A stretch of DNA of 64,000 nucleotides from Bacteroidetes bacterium HGW-Bacteroidetes-16 (GCA_002840975.1 PHDN01000001.1:248001-312000); one strand, 5' to 3'; counted from the stretch's first letter, positions 35,566 to 46,574 are shown. Notes: generated by a model from the letters alone, not told the origin. Numbers and translations: made by a program.

Positions 35566-37170
35566 TTACGGGTTTCTTATTATTGCGCCGGGGCTCTGAT
35601 AGAACCACCAATTAAGAAATAAACATATTAAATAATACACTGCAAAGCCATACAGCGCATACTCAGGTGTATCATTTTGAATTTGTTGTCCGAATACGTT
35701 TGGGATAATGAAAGCTCCATAAGCGGCAATGGCTGCAGTCCATCCAAGAACCGGCCCGGCCTGCTCTTTACTGAAAATATAGGGGATGCTTCGGAATGTT
35801 GAACCATTTCCAATGCCTGTGGTTAAAAACAGAACCATAAAACACACAAAAAATGGCCACCAGTATTCTTCGGGAGTGGAACTGTTTTTAGCTTGTACTA
35901 CAAAATAGGCTACAGCAACGGTTGCCAGAATCTGTACCATGGTGCTAATGGCTGTTACCTTTGCGCCACTGTTAATTTTATCAGAAAGCCAGCCACCAAC
36001 CGGGCGGATAAGTGCACCGATTACGGGGCCAAGAAAAACCCACATTAAAAAATTAGGTGCATTGGGATTGAGGTACGATGGATCCTCAGGATTACTGAAC
36101 ACGAAAATATCCTGGCACAACTTTGGAAAAGCTGCCGAGTAGCCGATAAATGAACCAAAGGTCATCGTGTATATAATGGTCATGATCCAGGTGTGCTTGT
36201 TATTAAATATGGCAAATTGCTTGTTCAGGTTTGTTTTAATATCTCCCGGAGTGGCATATTTCATAAGCACGAGGGTAAGAATAACCACGACAGGCAATAC
36301 GATCCAGGTATTTAAATGCAAACCAATCAATAAATAGGCTCCAATAAATGTTGCAATAAGCCCTAAAGCAGTCATATACAATGTTTTTCCTATCCCCTGC
36401 AAAGCAGAAGGCATTTTCGGGGTACCTGTAATCACATTGTTCATTCCAAAAAATGCAGCACCTGCCGCCAGCACAAGTATTGGAACCCAGACCCATCCTG
36501 CATTTTGAAATCCGGATAAGGCCTCACCAAAAACATTAGGTTCAGCATTGCCAACAACAGTAAAAAAAGAAAAACCAATAATCCATGGAATTACTTTTTG
36601 CATAACACCAACACCCAGGTTACCAATTCCGGCATTTAGCCCAAGTGAGGTTCCCTGCATCCGTTTTGGAAAGAAGAAGCTGATGTTGCTCATGGAAGAC
36701 GAGAAATTACCCCCGCCAAAACCGGAAAGTGCTGCAAAAAAGGCAAAAGTCAGGTATGGTGTATTTACATTCTGTAAAGCGAAGCCAACCCCGATAACCG
36801 GTATAAGCAGCAACATGGTAGTCGTGAATATTACATTCCGGCCTCCACCTAACGAAATCAAAAATGAATTTGGTATTCGGAGTGTTGCACCTGCAAGCCC
36901 TGCTATAGCAGGCAAAGTATAGTAAAGGTTATTGATTTCCTTTAACGTTTCGGTTACTTCCTCATGGCTCATGCCTTCTGTAATCATGCCAAAATTAAAG
37001 CCAAATGCCTTCATTTTAGTAGCAATGATGCTCCACATAATCCAGACTGCGAATGCCAGAAGTAATGCAGGAATGGAAATCCACAGGTTTTTTGTTGCGA
37101 TTCTGCTGCCGGTTTTTTTCCAGAAATTCTCGTCTTCGACATTCCAGTCCGACAGGTTAATTTTCAGCAT
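35566..37170 (-). CDS. NarK-type nitrate/nitrite MFS transporter (second copy)
   Basis: This 534-residue major facilitator has about 12 helices. Nitrate-transporter signatures are GFGGGNFSSSMSNISFFFP and GLNAGIGNLGVGVMQ in the first half and RPVGGWLSDKIN plus GIGNGSTFRSIP in the second; the glycine-rich nitrate motifs are clear. It follows another NarK-type gene by 56 bp. The pair probably divides nitrate uptake and nitrate/nitrite exchange between two transporters, as in Thermus nar operons. Which does which cannot be told. Confidence 0.92.
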   Translation of the reverse strand: MLKINLSDWNVEDENFWKKTGSRIATKNLWISIPALLLAFAVWIMWSIIATKMKAFGFNFGMITEGMSHEEVTETLKEINNLYYTLPAIAGLAGATLRIPNSFLISLGGGRNVIFTTTMLLLIPVIGVGFALQNVNTPYLTFAFFAALSGFGGGNFSSSMSNISFFFPKRMQGTSLGLNAGIGNLGVGVMQKVIPWIIGFSFFTVVGNAEPNVFGEALSGFQNAGWVWVPILVLAAGAAFFGMNNVITGTPKMPSALQGIGKTLYMTALGLIATFIGAYLLIGLHLNTWIVLPVVVILTLVLMKYATPGDIKTNLNKQFAIFNNKHTWIMTIIYTMTFGSFIGYSAAFPKLCQDIFVFSNPEDPSYLNPNAPNFLMWVFLGPVIGALIRPVGGWLSDKINSGAKVTAISTMVQILATVAVAYFVVQAKNSSTPEEYWWPFFVCFMVLFLTTGIGNGSTFRSIPYIFSKEQAGPVLGWTAAIAAYGAFIIPNVFGQQIQNDTPEYALYGFAVYYLICLFLNWWFYQSPGAIIRNP

Positions 37171-37226
37171 AATATTATATTTTGGAAGTAATTTTTATAA
37201 AATTTCTAATCCATTAATATGCAGTT

Positions 37227-38774
37227 CTATTCCTCAGCAAACGAGCCTTTCGGCTCACGAAGCATAATCCAACAAAATATAAAACTGGCAAGCGCTCCGG
37301 CAGATAGAATATAAAAGAAAGTTTTGTCATCTACCAGTGAATACAGCACCAGGTATACTACTGCCCCAACATTGCCGTAGGCACCGGCCATACCTGCGAT
37401 TTGCCCGGTTTGCTCTTTCTTAATCATGGGAATGATAGCGAACGTTGCCCCTTCGGCCCCCTGAACGAACACCGAAGTAAGGATAGTGATTACAACAGCC
37501 ACTACCAGCCACCACATCCCATCAAATAACGGATTGAGTTGCCGAATTCCGTCAGCACCCATTTCTCCGTATTTGGCAATAATAGCCATGAAGAAAAACC
37601 CTATGACTATACCAAACATATATATGAGCATCGTTCTTTTGCGGTTGTTCATTTTATCTGAGAGCAATCCACCCAATGGCCTGGCAAAAAGGTTTACAAA
37701 TGCAAAAGATGCGGCGATAATCCCTGCAAAAGTGGCTGTCATAATGAGGCTGCCTTCGTTGCTAGTCAGGTTTCGAAAAACATTCTCAAAAAACATCGGC
37801 AGCATTGAAACAACAGCCAGTTCGGCCCCGAAGTTGGCAAAATAGGTACTGTTGAGTGCAGCCACATTTCCCCAGCGGTATCTTTCGTTTTCGGGTATGC
37901 CTGCCTTTAAAATAGGGAGGTTCACCTGCAATACTTTGATAACATGTATTACAAAAATCAAGGCTAAGATGCTATAAATGAGATAGAGTAAATTATCAGA
38001 TAAAATAGGCTTACCATCAACCACAACATTTCCAATTTTCCAGGTCAATATTCCCATGGCCCCCACCAGCGGAAAGGACCAGACAAGATACTGAACCAGG
38101 TCGCGGTAAGAGCTTACCGTCATGGGTTGAGTTTTTATGGCTTTTTTAAAATGATAGGCTTTTGTTGCACCTTCTTTTGGAACATCTTTTACCAAAAAAT
38201 AATAGGCTATTCCGTAGGCCAATGAAACCCCGGCATTGATAGCCAGTGCATATCTCCAGCCATCTTCGCCGCCAAAAAAGTGAATGGCGATCCATGGCAA
38301 TGTCATCGCCGCCCAGGCTGAACCAAAATTTCCCCATCCGGCATAAAAACCTTCAGCACGGCCTACCATCCTCGGAGGAAACCATTGAGCCACCATTCGG
38401 ATACCAATTACAAAACCGGCACCTATCGAACCCAGAATCAACCTTGAAATAAGCAGCTGAATAAATGTATTTCCGAAAGCAAATAAAAATGCCGGTACTG
38501 ACATAACTATCATCAGCAGGCTGAAAACTATACGGGGCCCATACCTGTCGATTAAGGCACCAACCACAATCCTTGCCGGGATGGTAAGGGCCACATTGCA
38601 AATGGCCAACACCTTGATGTGGTCTTTGGTAAGCCAGTCAAGGTTTTCGAGCATGGTAGTGGCCAGAGGCGCCATGTTGAACCAAACATAAAAAGTGATA
38701 AAAAACGCAATCCAGGTGTAATGAAGCGTTCTAATCCTTTCCTGTTTAAAATCAATTAATTCGGGTAATGCCAT
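37227..38774 (-). CDS. narK: NarK-type nitrate/nitrite MFS transporter (first copy)
   Basis: This 515-residue major facilitator of the NarK family lies 41 bp after narI. Early signatures are RIVVGALIDRYGPR and GAGFVIGIRMVAQWFPPRMVGRAEG; RARPLGG-type NLFARPLGGLLSDKMN and GAEGATFAIIP follow in the C-terminal half. Arginines in helices 2 and 8 of this family bind nitrate, and the visible RxxxG blocks fit. It supplies nitrate to the cytoplasmic NarG. No start ambiguity. Confidence 0.93.
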   Translation of the reverse strand: MALPELIDFKQERIRTLHYTWIAFFITFYVWFNMAPLATTMLENLDWLTKDHIKVLAICNVALTIPARIVVGALIDRYGPRIVFSLLMIVMSVPAFLFAFGNTFIQLLISRLILGSIGAGFVIGIRMVAQWFPPRMVGRAEGFYAGWGNFGSAWAAMTLPWIAIHFFGGEDGWRYALAINAGVSLAYGIAYYFLVKDVPKEGATKAYHFKKAIKTQPMTVSSYRDLVQYLVWSFPLVGAMGILTWKIGNVVVDGKPILSDNLLYLIYSILALIFVIHVIKVLQVNLPILKAGIPENERYRWGNVAALNSTYFANFGAELAVVSMLPMFFENVFRNLTSNEGSLIMTATFAGIIAASFAFVNLFARPLGGLLSDKMNNRKRTMLIYMFGIVIGFFFMAIIAKYGEMGADGIRQLNPLFDGMWWLVVAVVITILTSVFVQGAEGATFAIIPMIKKEQTGQIAGMAGAYGNVGAVVYLVLYSLVDDKTFFYILSAGALASFIFCWIMLREPKGSFAEE

Positions 38775-38815
38775 GTTGTGGATTTATGATAATTAGAATT
38801 TGTAATTCGCTGTTA

Positions 38816-39538
38816 CTAATTATTCTTCGACCTGATTCCATTTACCAGTTTTTTCGATTTTCGGATTGTCTTGCGGTCCCAATTCCAGATTACATATTGA
38901 TAGGGCCGCCAGATATAGGAAAACGGATAAACCAGGAAATGCATAAACCTGGTGAACGGGATGATTCCTATCATTGTAAAACCAGAAATGATATGGATCT
39001 TTACAGCAAGCGGCATTGCTGAAACGGCGGCAATATCAGGAGTAAACATAAAAATCGACTTAATGTATGGCGTCATCGTCCCGGCGAACCAGGATGACCC
39101 CCACCTGAAAAAAAAGGCAACCCAAAGTCCCGAAATAATCTGAACCGCAAGGATAACATAAACAACAATATCCATTTTATTGGCAATCACTATTAACCGC
39201 TTATGCTTTAACCTACGCACAATCAATAAAAACAAACCGAAGAAAGCAGAAATGCCAAACCCCAACGCGACTATTTCTAAAATAAGTAAACGAACAGGCA
39301 CACTGTTCCACAAAAGAACACTTCGGGGAAATAAAAATGCAACTAAGTGGCCAAAAAATAAGTACAACAGTCCCCAGTGAAAAGGACGGCTTCCATAAAA
39401 CAACTCCTTGGTTTCAAGGAACTGTGTGGACAATGACGATACTTTAAAACCAAAATTTAAGTACCTGAAGATGGAGCCGACCAACATCACCGTAAATGCC
39501 GCATAGGGCAAACCAATAAAGAAAAAATTATTGAACAT
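38816..39538 (-). CDS. narI: Respiratory nitrate reductase gamma subunit (cytochrome b)
   Basis: This 240-residue membrane subunit holds two b haems and oxidises menaquinol for NarGH. Five helices are visible. Histidine ligands are likely in RPFHWGLLYLFFGHLVAF and in VKIHIISGFTMIGIIPFTRFMHF. It follows narJ by 2 bp. Length matches the family. Confidence 0.93.
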   Translation of the reverse strand: MFNNFFFIGLPYAAFTVMLVGSIFRYLNFGFKVSSLSTQFLETKELFYGSRPFHWGLLYLFFGHLVAFLFPRSVLLWNSVPVRLLILEIVALGFGISAFFGLFLLIVRRLKHKRLIVIANKMDIVVYVILAVQIISGLWVAFFFRWGSSWFAGTMTPYIKSIFMFTPDIAAVSAMPLAVKIHIISGFTMIGIIPFTRFMHFLVYPFSYIWRPYQYVIWNWDRKTIRKSKKLVNGIRSKNN

Positions 39539-39540
39539 AA

Positions 39541-40179
39541 TTAGTTGGTTTTATGTTTATGACAAAATGAATCGCAAATAACAGACTTGGGTGAGGACAT
39601 CACAAAATCCCTGTCACCATTAAATACCTCCTCGGGCATTGCATATTCCTTCAAACCTTTCCCGTCAAAATCACGTTGCAGGAATACATACAAAACCTCC
39701 AGTATTTCCTTATAATAATGAGTAGGAATATTCTTGAATCTGGTAAGCATAAATCTGATTGCCGGAGTGGTTAGTATGAAACCAAGTTCGTCTGCAAAGT
39801 CAGGATCAGTAGTTTTTGAAAGAAGTGTTAGCACATTGGGCAGGTGGTCGCCCAATTCGCTGCCACAATCTATCCCGGTTTTTTTATGCTCATTTTGAAG
39901 GTTTACAAGCAATTGTGCCCTTTTGTAATCCTCACCAAACAACACATACCCAATATCAAGGTAACATATTGCCTGTACATCAAAGGTTTTTAGGTAATAT
40001 TCCTGCTGCTCCCTGATTGTCAACAGGCTGTGATCTGTAAAGAGTTGTTTTAATGAATATGCCTTTTCAGGAAATTCCCTTGCACATAGCTTCAGAAATT
40101 CTTCTGAATATTCCACATTGTGTTCATCAGGATACCTGAACATGTTAGCCAATATTTTATAATGATTTAGATTTTTCAT
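39541..40179 (-). CDS. narJ: Nitrate reductase assembly chaperone NarJ
   Basis: This 212-residue soluble helical protein is a TorD/NarJ-family chaperone that guides molybdenum cofactor and Fe-S insertion into NarG before membrane attachment. Typical segments are YKILANMFRYPDE at the start, then YLDIGYVLFGEDYKRAQLLVNL and GSELGDHLPNVL. The order narG-H-J-I is canonical. A cysteine/histidine-rich tail (CDSFCHKHK) is unusual and could bind metal, which is speculative. Confidence 0.9.
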   Translation of the reverse strand: MKNLNHYKILANMFRYPDEHNVEYSEEFLKLCAREFPEKAYSLKQLFTDHSLLTIREQQEYYLKTFDVQAICYLDIGYVLFGEDYKRAQLLVNLQNEHKKTGIDCGSELGDHLPNVLTLLSKTTDPDFADELGFILTTPAIRFMLTRFKNIPTHYYKEILEVLYVFLQRDFDGKGLKEYAMPEEVFNGDRDFVMSSPKSVICDSFCHKHKTN

Positions 40180-40194
40180 AAAAAATTTCCTTAG

Positions 40195-41685
40195 TTATAA
40201 GCCTCTCTTAGGTGGTTCCTTAAAACCAAAGCCATGGTTCCCTTTCACATCAGCCGTACTTTCCAACATTTCCATGGCTTCTTCGCGGTGAGCTGCCGGA
40301 ATTACAAACCTATCACTGAATAAAGGCAGAGAAGTAAGCCGGAAAATGGCATCAGCCGTATCTTTATCCATCGAAACCTCTTTCATGGGGTCCGTGACTT
40401 CGTTTTCGGGCAAATCGCCAACTGTTACATTTCTGCGGTGCAACCTTACAGCCATCAATTTTTTCAGGACTACTTCGATTGTCTTTTCATTTCCGGCGCT
40501 GAACAGGTTGGCCAGGTATTTAATCGGTAACCTTGATTTTTCAATAGCTCCCCAAAATGATTCACTCGTCGTTTCATAAGTACCGTTTTCAACAAAAGCC
40601 ATGGTTGGTAACAATGGCGGTACGTAAAACAAGTTAGGCAATGTCCTGAATTCGGGATGTAAAGGCAGCGCCAATCCCCATTTTTTTACAAATTTATAAA
40701 CTGGCGATTTCTGGGCTGCATCAATTGTGGAATCTGCAATTCCATTTTCTTTTGCCGCTTGTATAACTTCCTGATCAAATGGATCGAGATAAATTTCCAG
40801 TTGCCTGTCAACCAATTCGCTTTCAGGACAAGAAGCTACAGCTTTAATTTTATCGGCATCGTACAACATGACGCCCAGATATCTGATACGTCCAACGCAA
40901 GAGTGCATACAAGCCGGGATCTGACCTGATTCAAGACGAGGATAACACAACAAGCATTTTTCTGATTTGCCTGTGTTCCAATTGTAATAACTTTTTTTAT
41001 AGGGACAAGCTGTAACACACATTCTCCATGCCCGGCATTTTTTCTGGTTGATGAGTACAATACCGTCCTCTCCCCTTTTGTAAATAGCACCAGAAGGACA
41101 GGCTGCTACACAAGCCGGGTTTAGGCAATGGTTGCAAATACGGGGCAGATAGTGCATCGTCATCCGCTCAAGTTGAAACATGGCTTCCTGTTCCTGGGCC
41201 GACAGGTTTTTGAAATTCACATCTTTTCGTGCATATTCCTGACTTCCTGACAAGTCATCATCCCAGTTTGGGCCTGATTTTGGGGTAATATACTCCCCTG
41301 TTATTAATGAAACCGGACGGGCAACAGGCTGATCATCCCCTTCTTCTGCTTCAAACAGATGTTCGTATTGATAGGTCCATGGTTCGTAATAATCGTCAAT
41401 TACAGGCAAATTCGGGTTGTGAAACATATTCTTTAATCCTTTGAACTTACCAGCACCTTTCAGGGCCAGGTTTTTGCCTTTCATCTCCCATCCGCCTTTA
41501 TATATATCCTGGTCTTCCCATTTGCTTGGATAACCGGTACCGGGTTTGGTTTCTACATTGTTCCACCACATATACTCAGCACCCTTGCGATCGGTCCAGA
41601 TGTTTTTGCATGCGATGGAACAGGTATGGCACCCGATGCATTTATCGAGATGGAACACCATTGAAATTTGTGATCTTATATCCAT
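40195..41685 (-). CDS. narH: Respiratory nitrate reductase beta subunit (Fe-S)
   Basis: This 496-residue iron-sulfur subunit carries four cysteine groups. They are CIGCHTCSIACK near the N-terminus, CNHCLNPACVAACPSG, CRAWRMCVTACPYKK (tryptophan in place of one cysteine, giving the family's 3Fe-4S site), and CLLCYPRL with CMHSC. It transfers electrons from NarI haems to NarG. It starts 12 bp after narG. All expected ligands are present. Confidence 0.96.
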   Translation of the reverse strand: MDIRSQISMVFHLDKCIGCHTCSIACKNIWTDRKGAEYMWWNNVETKPGTGYPSKWEDQDIYKGGWEMKGKNLALKGAGKFKGLKNMFHNPNLPVIDDYYEPWTYQYEHLFEAEEGDDQPVARPVSLITGEYITPKSGPNWDDDLSGSQEYARKDVNFKNLSAQEQEAMFQLERMTMHYLPRICNHCLNPACVAACPSGAIYKRGEDGIVLINQKKCRAWRMCVTACPYKKSYYNWNTGKSEKCLLCYPRLESGQIPACMHSCVGRIRYLGVMLYDADKIKAVASCPESELVDRQLEIYLDPFDQEVIQAAKENGIADSTIDAAQKSPVYKFVKKWGLALPLHPEFRTLPNLFYVPPLLPTMAFVENGTYETTSESFWGAIEKSRLPIKYLANLFSAGNEKTIEVVLKKLMAVRLHRRNVTVGDLPENEVTDPMKEVSMDKDTADAIFRLTSLPLFSDRFVIPAAHREEAMEMLESTADVKGNHGFGFKEPPKRGL

Positions 41686-41697
41686 TTTTCGGTTATT

Positions 41698-44600
41698 TTA
41701 AAATTCGACTTTATCCATTTTCTGCACCAATACAAAAGTGTCACGATTTACACCTACAGGCCCCCAATAATTAAAGTGGTAGGTAAACTGTCCGTATCCG
41801 CCAACCATCAGGTTAGGCTTGAGGTGAATTCGGGTAAAACTGTTGTTTATACCAGAGCGTTTTCCTCCTCTTACCTGTGATTTTGGTGTTGAATAAGTAC
41901 GTTCAACGGCATGATACACAAAGCACACCCCTTTCGGTATCCTTGCGCTCACACAGGCTCTGGTGGAATATACCCCATTGTCATTGAAAACTTCAACCCA
42001 GTCGTTATCTTTTATTCCCAGTGCTGCGGCATCTTCCTCGCTTAACCAGCATGGTTCCATACCCCTGGACAGGGTAAGCATTCGAAGTGTATCGCCATAG
42101 GTAGAATGTATATGCCATTTTCCGTGGGGTGTAAGTACATTCAGCAATTTTGCTTTTCCTGTAGCTACAGTCTCCCGCAACTCACCATAAGCCTCAGGCC
42201 GTGGAGATGGTTTGTAGGTTGGAAGGTGCTCACCAAACTTGATATATCCTTCGTGATCCAGATAAAAATGTTGACGGCCGGTAAGCGTACGCCATGGCAC
42301 CAACCGTTCAATGTTGTAGGTATAAGCTGAATAGGCCCTGCCATCAGTCAGTAATCCTGACCAAACCGGTGAGTTAAGATAACGCTGAGGCCTGGTCTGC
42401 AAATCTTTGTAATTCATCCTGACATTTTTGTTTCCTTCGGAAAGGTCACAAAGTGCCAGGCCTGTTTTCTTTTCGGCAACTTGATAAGCCCTGTGCGCAA
42501 GCTCCCCGTTGGTGAGGCTAGAAAGGTGGAGCACTGCATTGGCTGCTTCCTCATCTTCATAAATGGAAGGGTATTCAACACCGTCAATTTTTCTGACATG
42601 ATCACGATCGTTCAGCATTTGTTCGTAAAAGTCAGTAGAATCATAGCTGTTTCCATGAGCACCCAGACCGGTTTTCATATTGGGTCCCAAACTGATGTAC
42701 TTATCATAAACTTTGGTGTAATCCCTTTCCACAACAACAAGCCCGTGCATTGTTTTTCCGGGAATGGGTTCGCATTCGCCTTTGCTCCAGTCTTTAATGT
42801 GGCGTTGAGAGATTTCGCCGGCACTGTCATGAGAAATGGGTGTATTGACAATATCCTTTACCGGTTTGTTAAAATGAGTTTTTGCCAATTCACTGGTAAC
42901 CCTTGCTATTTCCCTGAAAATCACCCAGTCACTTTTCGATTCCCAAACCGGGTCGATGGCTGCAGACAGTGGATGGATAAAGGAATGCATGTCGGTACTG
43001 TTCAGGTCGGTTTTCTCGTACCATGAGGCAGCAGGAAGTATAATATCGGAATACAATGCCGATGTATCCATCCTGAAATTCAGGTTGACGATGAGATCCA
43101 TCTTTCCTTTAGGGCTTTCGCTCCGCCATTTCACATCTTTTACGAACTGGTCGGCAACGTCTTCAGCAATAGAATTGTGGTGCGTCCCTAAATAATGTTT
43201 TAAGAAGAATTCATGCCCTTTGGCACTTCCTCCAATCGCATTGCCCCTCCAAATATACCAGACACGAGGGAAACTTATTTCTTCATCAGGTTCGGCTACA
43301 GCGTGGACAATTTCTTTGCTTTTCAGTTTTTCGACTACATATTTTTTAATTTCATCATCAGTTCTTGCTCCTGCTTTTTCGGCATCGGCAACTATTTCAA
43401 AATTGTTTTTGTTGTATTGAGGATAAAATGGCATCCAACCATTACGAACCGATTTTACGGTCATATCGGCAGAATGCAATTGAGACAACTCATTTTTCGG
43501 AACAGTATTATAATCAGAATGATTGCCATCATAACGCCACTGGTCAGAATTCATGTAGTGCCAGATGGGTGTTTGTTGCAATCTTGGAGGGCCCTGCCAA
43601 TCCTTACCTGACATGATTGAACTCCATGAATCAACCGGCGCCAGTTTTTCCTGTCCTACATAATGGTTCATCCCGCCACCGTTCACCCCAATACAGCCAG
43701 TAAGCATGAGGGCCATTGTTCCCGCACGATAAATAAGGTTGCTATGGTACCAATGGTTGATCCCTGCCCCGATGATGATGCTGCATTTTCCATTCGTTGT
43801 TTCCGCGGTGCGGCTCCATTCACGGGCAAATTGCAAAACGGTTTTTGGGCCAATTCCGGTAAATATTTCTTGCCATGCCGGAGTATAGGATGATTCTTTC
43901 TCATCGTACGAAGCCGGATAATCGCCTCCCAATCCACGATCAACGCCATATTGGGCCATGATAAGGTCGTAAACTGTTGTTACTTTTACAAGGCCATCTA
44001 CGGTTTCTACATGTTTTACAGGTACGCCTCTTATTGCGATCACGTCAATCCCGTATTCAATAAAATTAAGCTGAAGGATTTCATCATTTTTATCAAGCAG
44101 AGTTAAAATCGGGTCGTACGTTTTACCTGTTTCGGCATCCTCAAATTTCATGTTCCAGTTGCCGTCTTTACTATCCCATCGATGTCCCGAACTTCCACCC
44201 GGACAAACAAGGTCACCGGTTTTTGAATCTATATTCAGAAATTTCCATTCACCATTCTCGATGTCTTTATACTTATTGACTTTCCCGGCCCTCAACATTT
44301 GTCCCGGGACAAGTTTTCCATCCTGTTCAATAACCTCAACAAGGAAGGGACTGTCAGTGTACCTTTTTGTGTAATCAATAAAATAAGGAACTTGTTTTTC
44401 GTGATGGTATTCTTTTAGTATTACATGAACTACCGCCATCCAAAAGGCACCATCCTGCCCGGCATGAACAGGAACCCATTTATCAGCATATTTGGCCACC
44501 ATATTAAAGTCGGGTGCAAAAACAACCGTTTTGGTTCCATTGTGGCGCGATTCAGCAAAGAAATGGACATCCGGTGTACGGGTCATCCCCAGATTGGCAC

Positions 44601-45309
44601 CCATACAAGCGATAAATTTTGAGTTATACCAATCGGCACTTTCGGCCACGTCCGTTTGCTCTCCCCAAATCTCAGGAAAAGAGTTGGGCAGGTCGCAATA
44701 CCAATCATAAAAACTGAGGTTGACACCGCCCATTAATTGTAAAAAGCGTGCCCCTGCAGCATAGCTTAGCATCGACATAGCTGGTATTGGAGAAAAGCCA
44801 ACCAGCCTGTCAGGACCGTATTTTTTGGTAGTATAAATATTTGAAGCCGCTATAATCTCCAGAGCATCATCCCAGTTAACACGCCTGAGTCCGCCTTTTC
44901 CCCTTGCTGTCTGATACCTTTTCCTGGTTTCCGGGTTGTTTTGTATATTTTCCCAGGCTTTCAGAGCATCGCCTGTTTTGGCTTTTTCTTCATTAAAAAC
45001 ATCCAGCAAAGCTCCTCGTATCATCGGATATTTTACCCGGATTGGGCTGTACAGATACCAGGAAAACGAAATACCACGCTGGCAACCTCTCGGTTCGTAA
45101 GGCGGCAACGATTTTTCGAGCAAAGGATAATCGAGTGCCTGGGTTTCCCAAACCACAATGCCATCTTTTACATGAATGTTCCAACTACAGCCACCGGTAC
45201 AATTCACACCATGTGTGCTTCTTACCACTTTATCGTGTTGATATCGGTTTCGGTAAAACTCTTCCCACTGACGGGTTTTTGGGGAAATTAAATCTTTAAT
45301 CCAACTCAT
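41698..45309 (-). CDS. narG: Respiratory nitrate reductase alpha subunit (Mo-bisMGD)
   Basis: This 1203-residue catalytic subunit reduces nitrate to nitrite. The N-terminal FS0 cluster site is His33-x3-Cys37-x3-Cys41-x34-Cys76, with histidine as one ligand as in E. coli NarG. The active-site segment [19 protein letters not shown] carries the aspartate expected to ligate molybdenum. No twin-arginine signal is present, so it should face the cytoplasm. The gene is the second of the nar operon, after a di-haem cytochrome c. Confidence 0.97.
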   Translation of the reverse strand: MSWIKDLISPKTRQWEEFYRNRYQHDKVVRSTHGVNCTGGCSWNIHVKDGIVVWETQALDYPLLEKSLPPYEPRGCQRGISFSWYLYSPIRVKYPMIRGALLDVFNEEKAKTGDALKAWENIQNNPETRKRYQTARGKGGLRRVNWDDALEIIAASNIYTTKKYGPDRLVGFSPIPAMSMLSYAAGARFLQLMGGVNLSFYDWYCDLPNSFPEIWGEQTDVAESADWYNSKFIACMGANLGMTRTPDVHFFAESRHNGTKTVVFAPDFNMVAKYADKWVPVHAGQDGAFWMAVVHVILKEYHHEKQVPYFIDYTKRYTDSPFLVEVIEQDGKLVPGQMLRAGKVNKYKDIENGEWKFLNIDSKTGDLVCPGGSSGHRWDSKDGNWNMKFEDAETGKTYDPILTLLDKNDEILQLNFIEYGIDVIAIRGVPVKHVETVDGLVKVTTVYDLIMAQYGVDRGLGGDYPASYDEKESSYTPAWQEIFTGIGPKTVLQFAREWSRTAETTNGKCSIIIGAGINHWYHSNLIYRAGTMALMLTGCIGVNGGGMNHYVGQEKLAPVDSWSSIMSGKDWQGPPRLQQTPIWHYMNSDQWRYDGNHSDYNTVPKNELSQLHSADMTVKSVRNGWMPFYPQYNKNNFEIVADAEKAGARTDDEIKKYVVEKLKSKEIVHAVAEPDEEISFPRVWYIWRGNAIGGSAKGHEFFLKHYLGTHHNSIAEDVADQFVKDVKWRSESPKGKMDLIVNLNFRMDTSALYSDIILPAASWYEKTDLNSTDMHSFIHPLSAAIDPVWESKSDWVIFREIARVTSELAKTHFNKPVKDIVNTPISHDSAGEISQRHIKDWSKGECEPIPGKTMHGLVVVERDYTKVYDKYISLGPNMKTGLGAHGNSYDSTDFYEQMLNDRDHVRKIDGVEYPSIYEDEEAANAVLHLSSLTNGELAHRAYQVAEKKTGLALCDLSEGNKNVRMNYKDLQTRPQRYLNSPVWSGLLTDGRAYSAYTYNIERLVPWRTLTGRQHFYLDHEGYIKFGEHLPTYKPSPRPEAYGELRETVATGKAKLLNVLTPHGKWHIHSTYGDTLRMLTLSRGMEPCWLSEEDAAALGIKDNDWVEVFNDNGVYSTRACVSARIPKGVCFVYHAVERTYSTPKSQVRGGKRSGINNSFTRIHLKPNLMVGGYGQFTYHFNYWGPVGVNRDTFVLVQKMDKVEF

Positions 45310-45325
45310 AAAAAAATATGTTAGC

Positions 45326-46168
45326 TTAGTTAATTACTTTTGAAGGCCTGTCGAGGATTTCCCGGTTTACCGGAAATTTTTTCCTTTTATAATATAATAG
45401 GACTGTACTAAGAAAAATTGTTGCAAAGACCACCAATCCAAAAAATGCAAACGTGGTGCTGAAATCGGTCGGTCGCTGATAATATCGTTCTTCACTGACA
45501 TTTTTAAGGTAGGCTGTCACGTTAATCACTTCTTCTTCAGTTAAGTCATGATTCATAAAAGCAGCAGTCATTACAGGAAAAGGAGAGCTTTTAATTACAG
45601 CAGCCATCCCGGCACTTCCCAATATATCGTACGATTCGGTAAGATCCTTGGCTAGGGTTCCGCTGCTAAAAATTCTTTCATCCTTTACTTTGTGACAACC
45701 AACACAGGCAGGACCTTCATTTGTAAATGACTGTTTTCCGGAAAAAAGCAGAAGCCCGACCCTGACATTTTCCAAAGTTGTCCCGCTTAAAATATCGGTT
45801 ACTACAGTCTGTTCCTGACCACCACTGCTTCTGTCCGAGCTGATATAGTTAAGGATACTAACAATCTGTGCTTCAGAATAGGCATTATCCGGCATCATAA
45901 TGCTGTTGTATTCTTTGAAAATAGCCACCGCATCTGTGTCACCACTTTTGATGACCGTTGTTGAGGATTTAATAAACGGAACCAGCCATTCTTTACTTCT
46001 TTTCTGGTTTATCCCCGACAAATCCGGTCCTACCAACCTGCCTTTTCCAATAGTATGGCAGGCAGCGCAGGTTGTTTTAAAAAGTTGTTCACCTTCATCA
46101 GCTCTGCCAATGGTAAACAAAAATATTCCAACAATCAATAAAATGGAGTTCATTAGGTTCTCGTTCAT
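45326..46168 (-). CDS. Membrane-anchored di-haem cytochrome c, first gene of the nar operon
   Basis: This 280-residue protein has an N-terminal signal ([16 protein letters not shown]), two c-type haem sites (CAACH near residue 35 and CVGCH near 157) and a C-terminal membrane helix ([21 protein letters not shown]). It precedes narG by 16 bp. Thermus nar operons also begin with a di-haem cytochrome (NarC) that links the reductase to the membrane and electron supply; a similar role is inferred here. A nitric-oxide-reductase-like cytochrome c subunit is an alternative reading. Confidence 0.85.
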   Translation of the reverse strand: MNENLMNSILLIVGIFLFTIGRADEGEQLFKTTCAACHTIGKGRLVGPDLSGINQKRSKEWLVPFIKSSTTVIKSGDTDAVAIFKEYNSIMMPDNAYSEAQIVSILNYISSDRSSGGQEQTVVTDILSGTTLENVRVGLLLFSGKQSFTNEGPACVGCHKVKDERIFSSGTLAKDLTESYDILGSAGMAAVIKSSPFPVMTAAFMNHDLTEEEVINVTAYLKNVSEERYYQRPTDFSTTFAFFGLVVFATIFLSTVLLYYKRKKFPVNREILDRPSKVIN

Positions 46169-46193
46169 GAAAAACAGGATTAGAATTCGGAGG

Positions 46194-46247
46194 TAAAAAT
46201 ATTACTATTTTATTCTCTATTATCTTTTTTTATGATTGCGGTCATAA
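46194..46247 (-). promoter_or_regulatory. nar operon promoter with CRP/FNR-like palindrome
   Basis: The perfect inverted repeat TTATGA-TTGCGG-TCATAA (46230-46247) has the arm and spacer geometry of CRP/FNR-family sites. On the minus strand TATTTTTA (46201-46194) is one base from TAnnTTTG. The palindrome centre would lie near -47, compatible with activation by one of the two Crp/Fnr proteins encoded at the operon end. Confidence 0.5.
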
Positions 46248-46506
46248 TTTAGATTTATTCTAAATATTTGTAGAATAGATTCAAATGTTTTATATTATGT
46301 TTGTTATAGTTAAAATTATTGATCTATTAAATCTTATGGCTTATTTAATTATGTTTACTATCATATAACAATATTAATAGAATTGGTTTTACTTAAAATG
46401 CAAGCATTACATTCTAATTTATTTTGCAGCTAACCCGATAAAAATAATTACTGTTTAATAGATTGGCAATGGTCGAGTTCAGATTTGTGTACTACACCCG
46501 CCTACC

Positions 46507-46567
46507 GGTTTACCTACCTCCATGCCTTCGGCAGATAAATCGGTAGGTGAACCTTCCGATAGGCATG
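46507..46567. repeat. Interleaved inverted repeats downstream of IS remnant
   Basis: Two pairs of complementary arms alternate. Pair A is GGTTTACCTACC (46507-46518) with GGTAGGTGAACC (46542-46553). Pair B is CATGCCTTCGG (46521-46531) with CCGATAGGCATG (46556-46567). The order A-B-A'-B' allows two exclusive hairpins or a pseudoknot. Confidence 0.6.
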
Positions 46568-46574
46568 GCAAGGC

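Noticed and set aside
42481-43026. 181-codon plus-strand frame inside narG
   Set aside because: It lies wholly antisense to a strongly conserved reading frame, and its translation has no motif.
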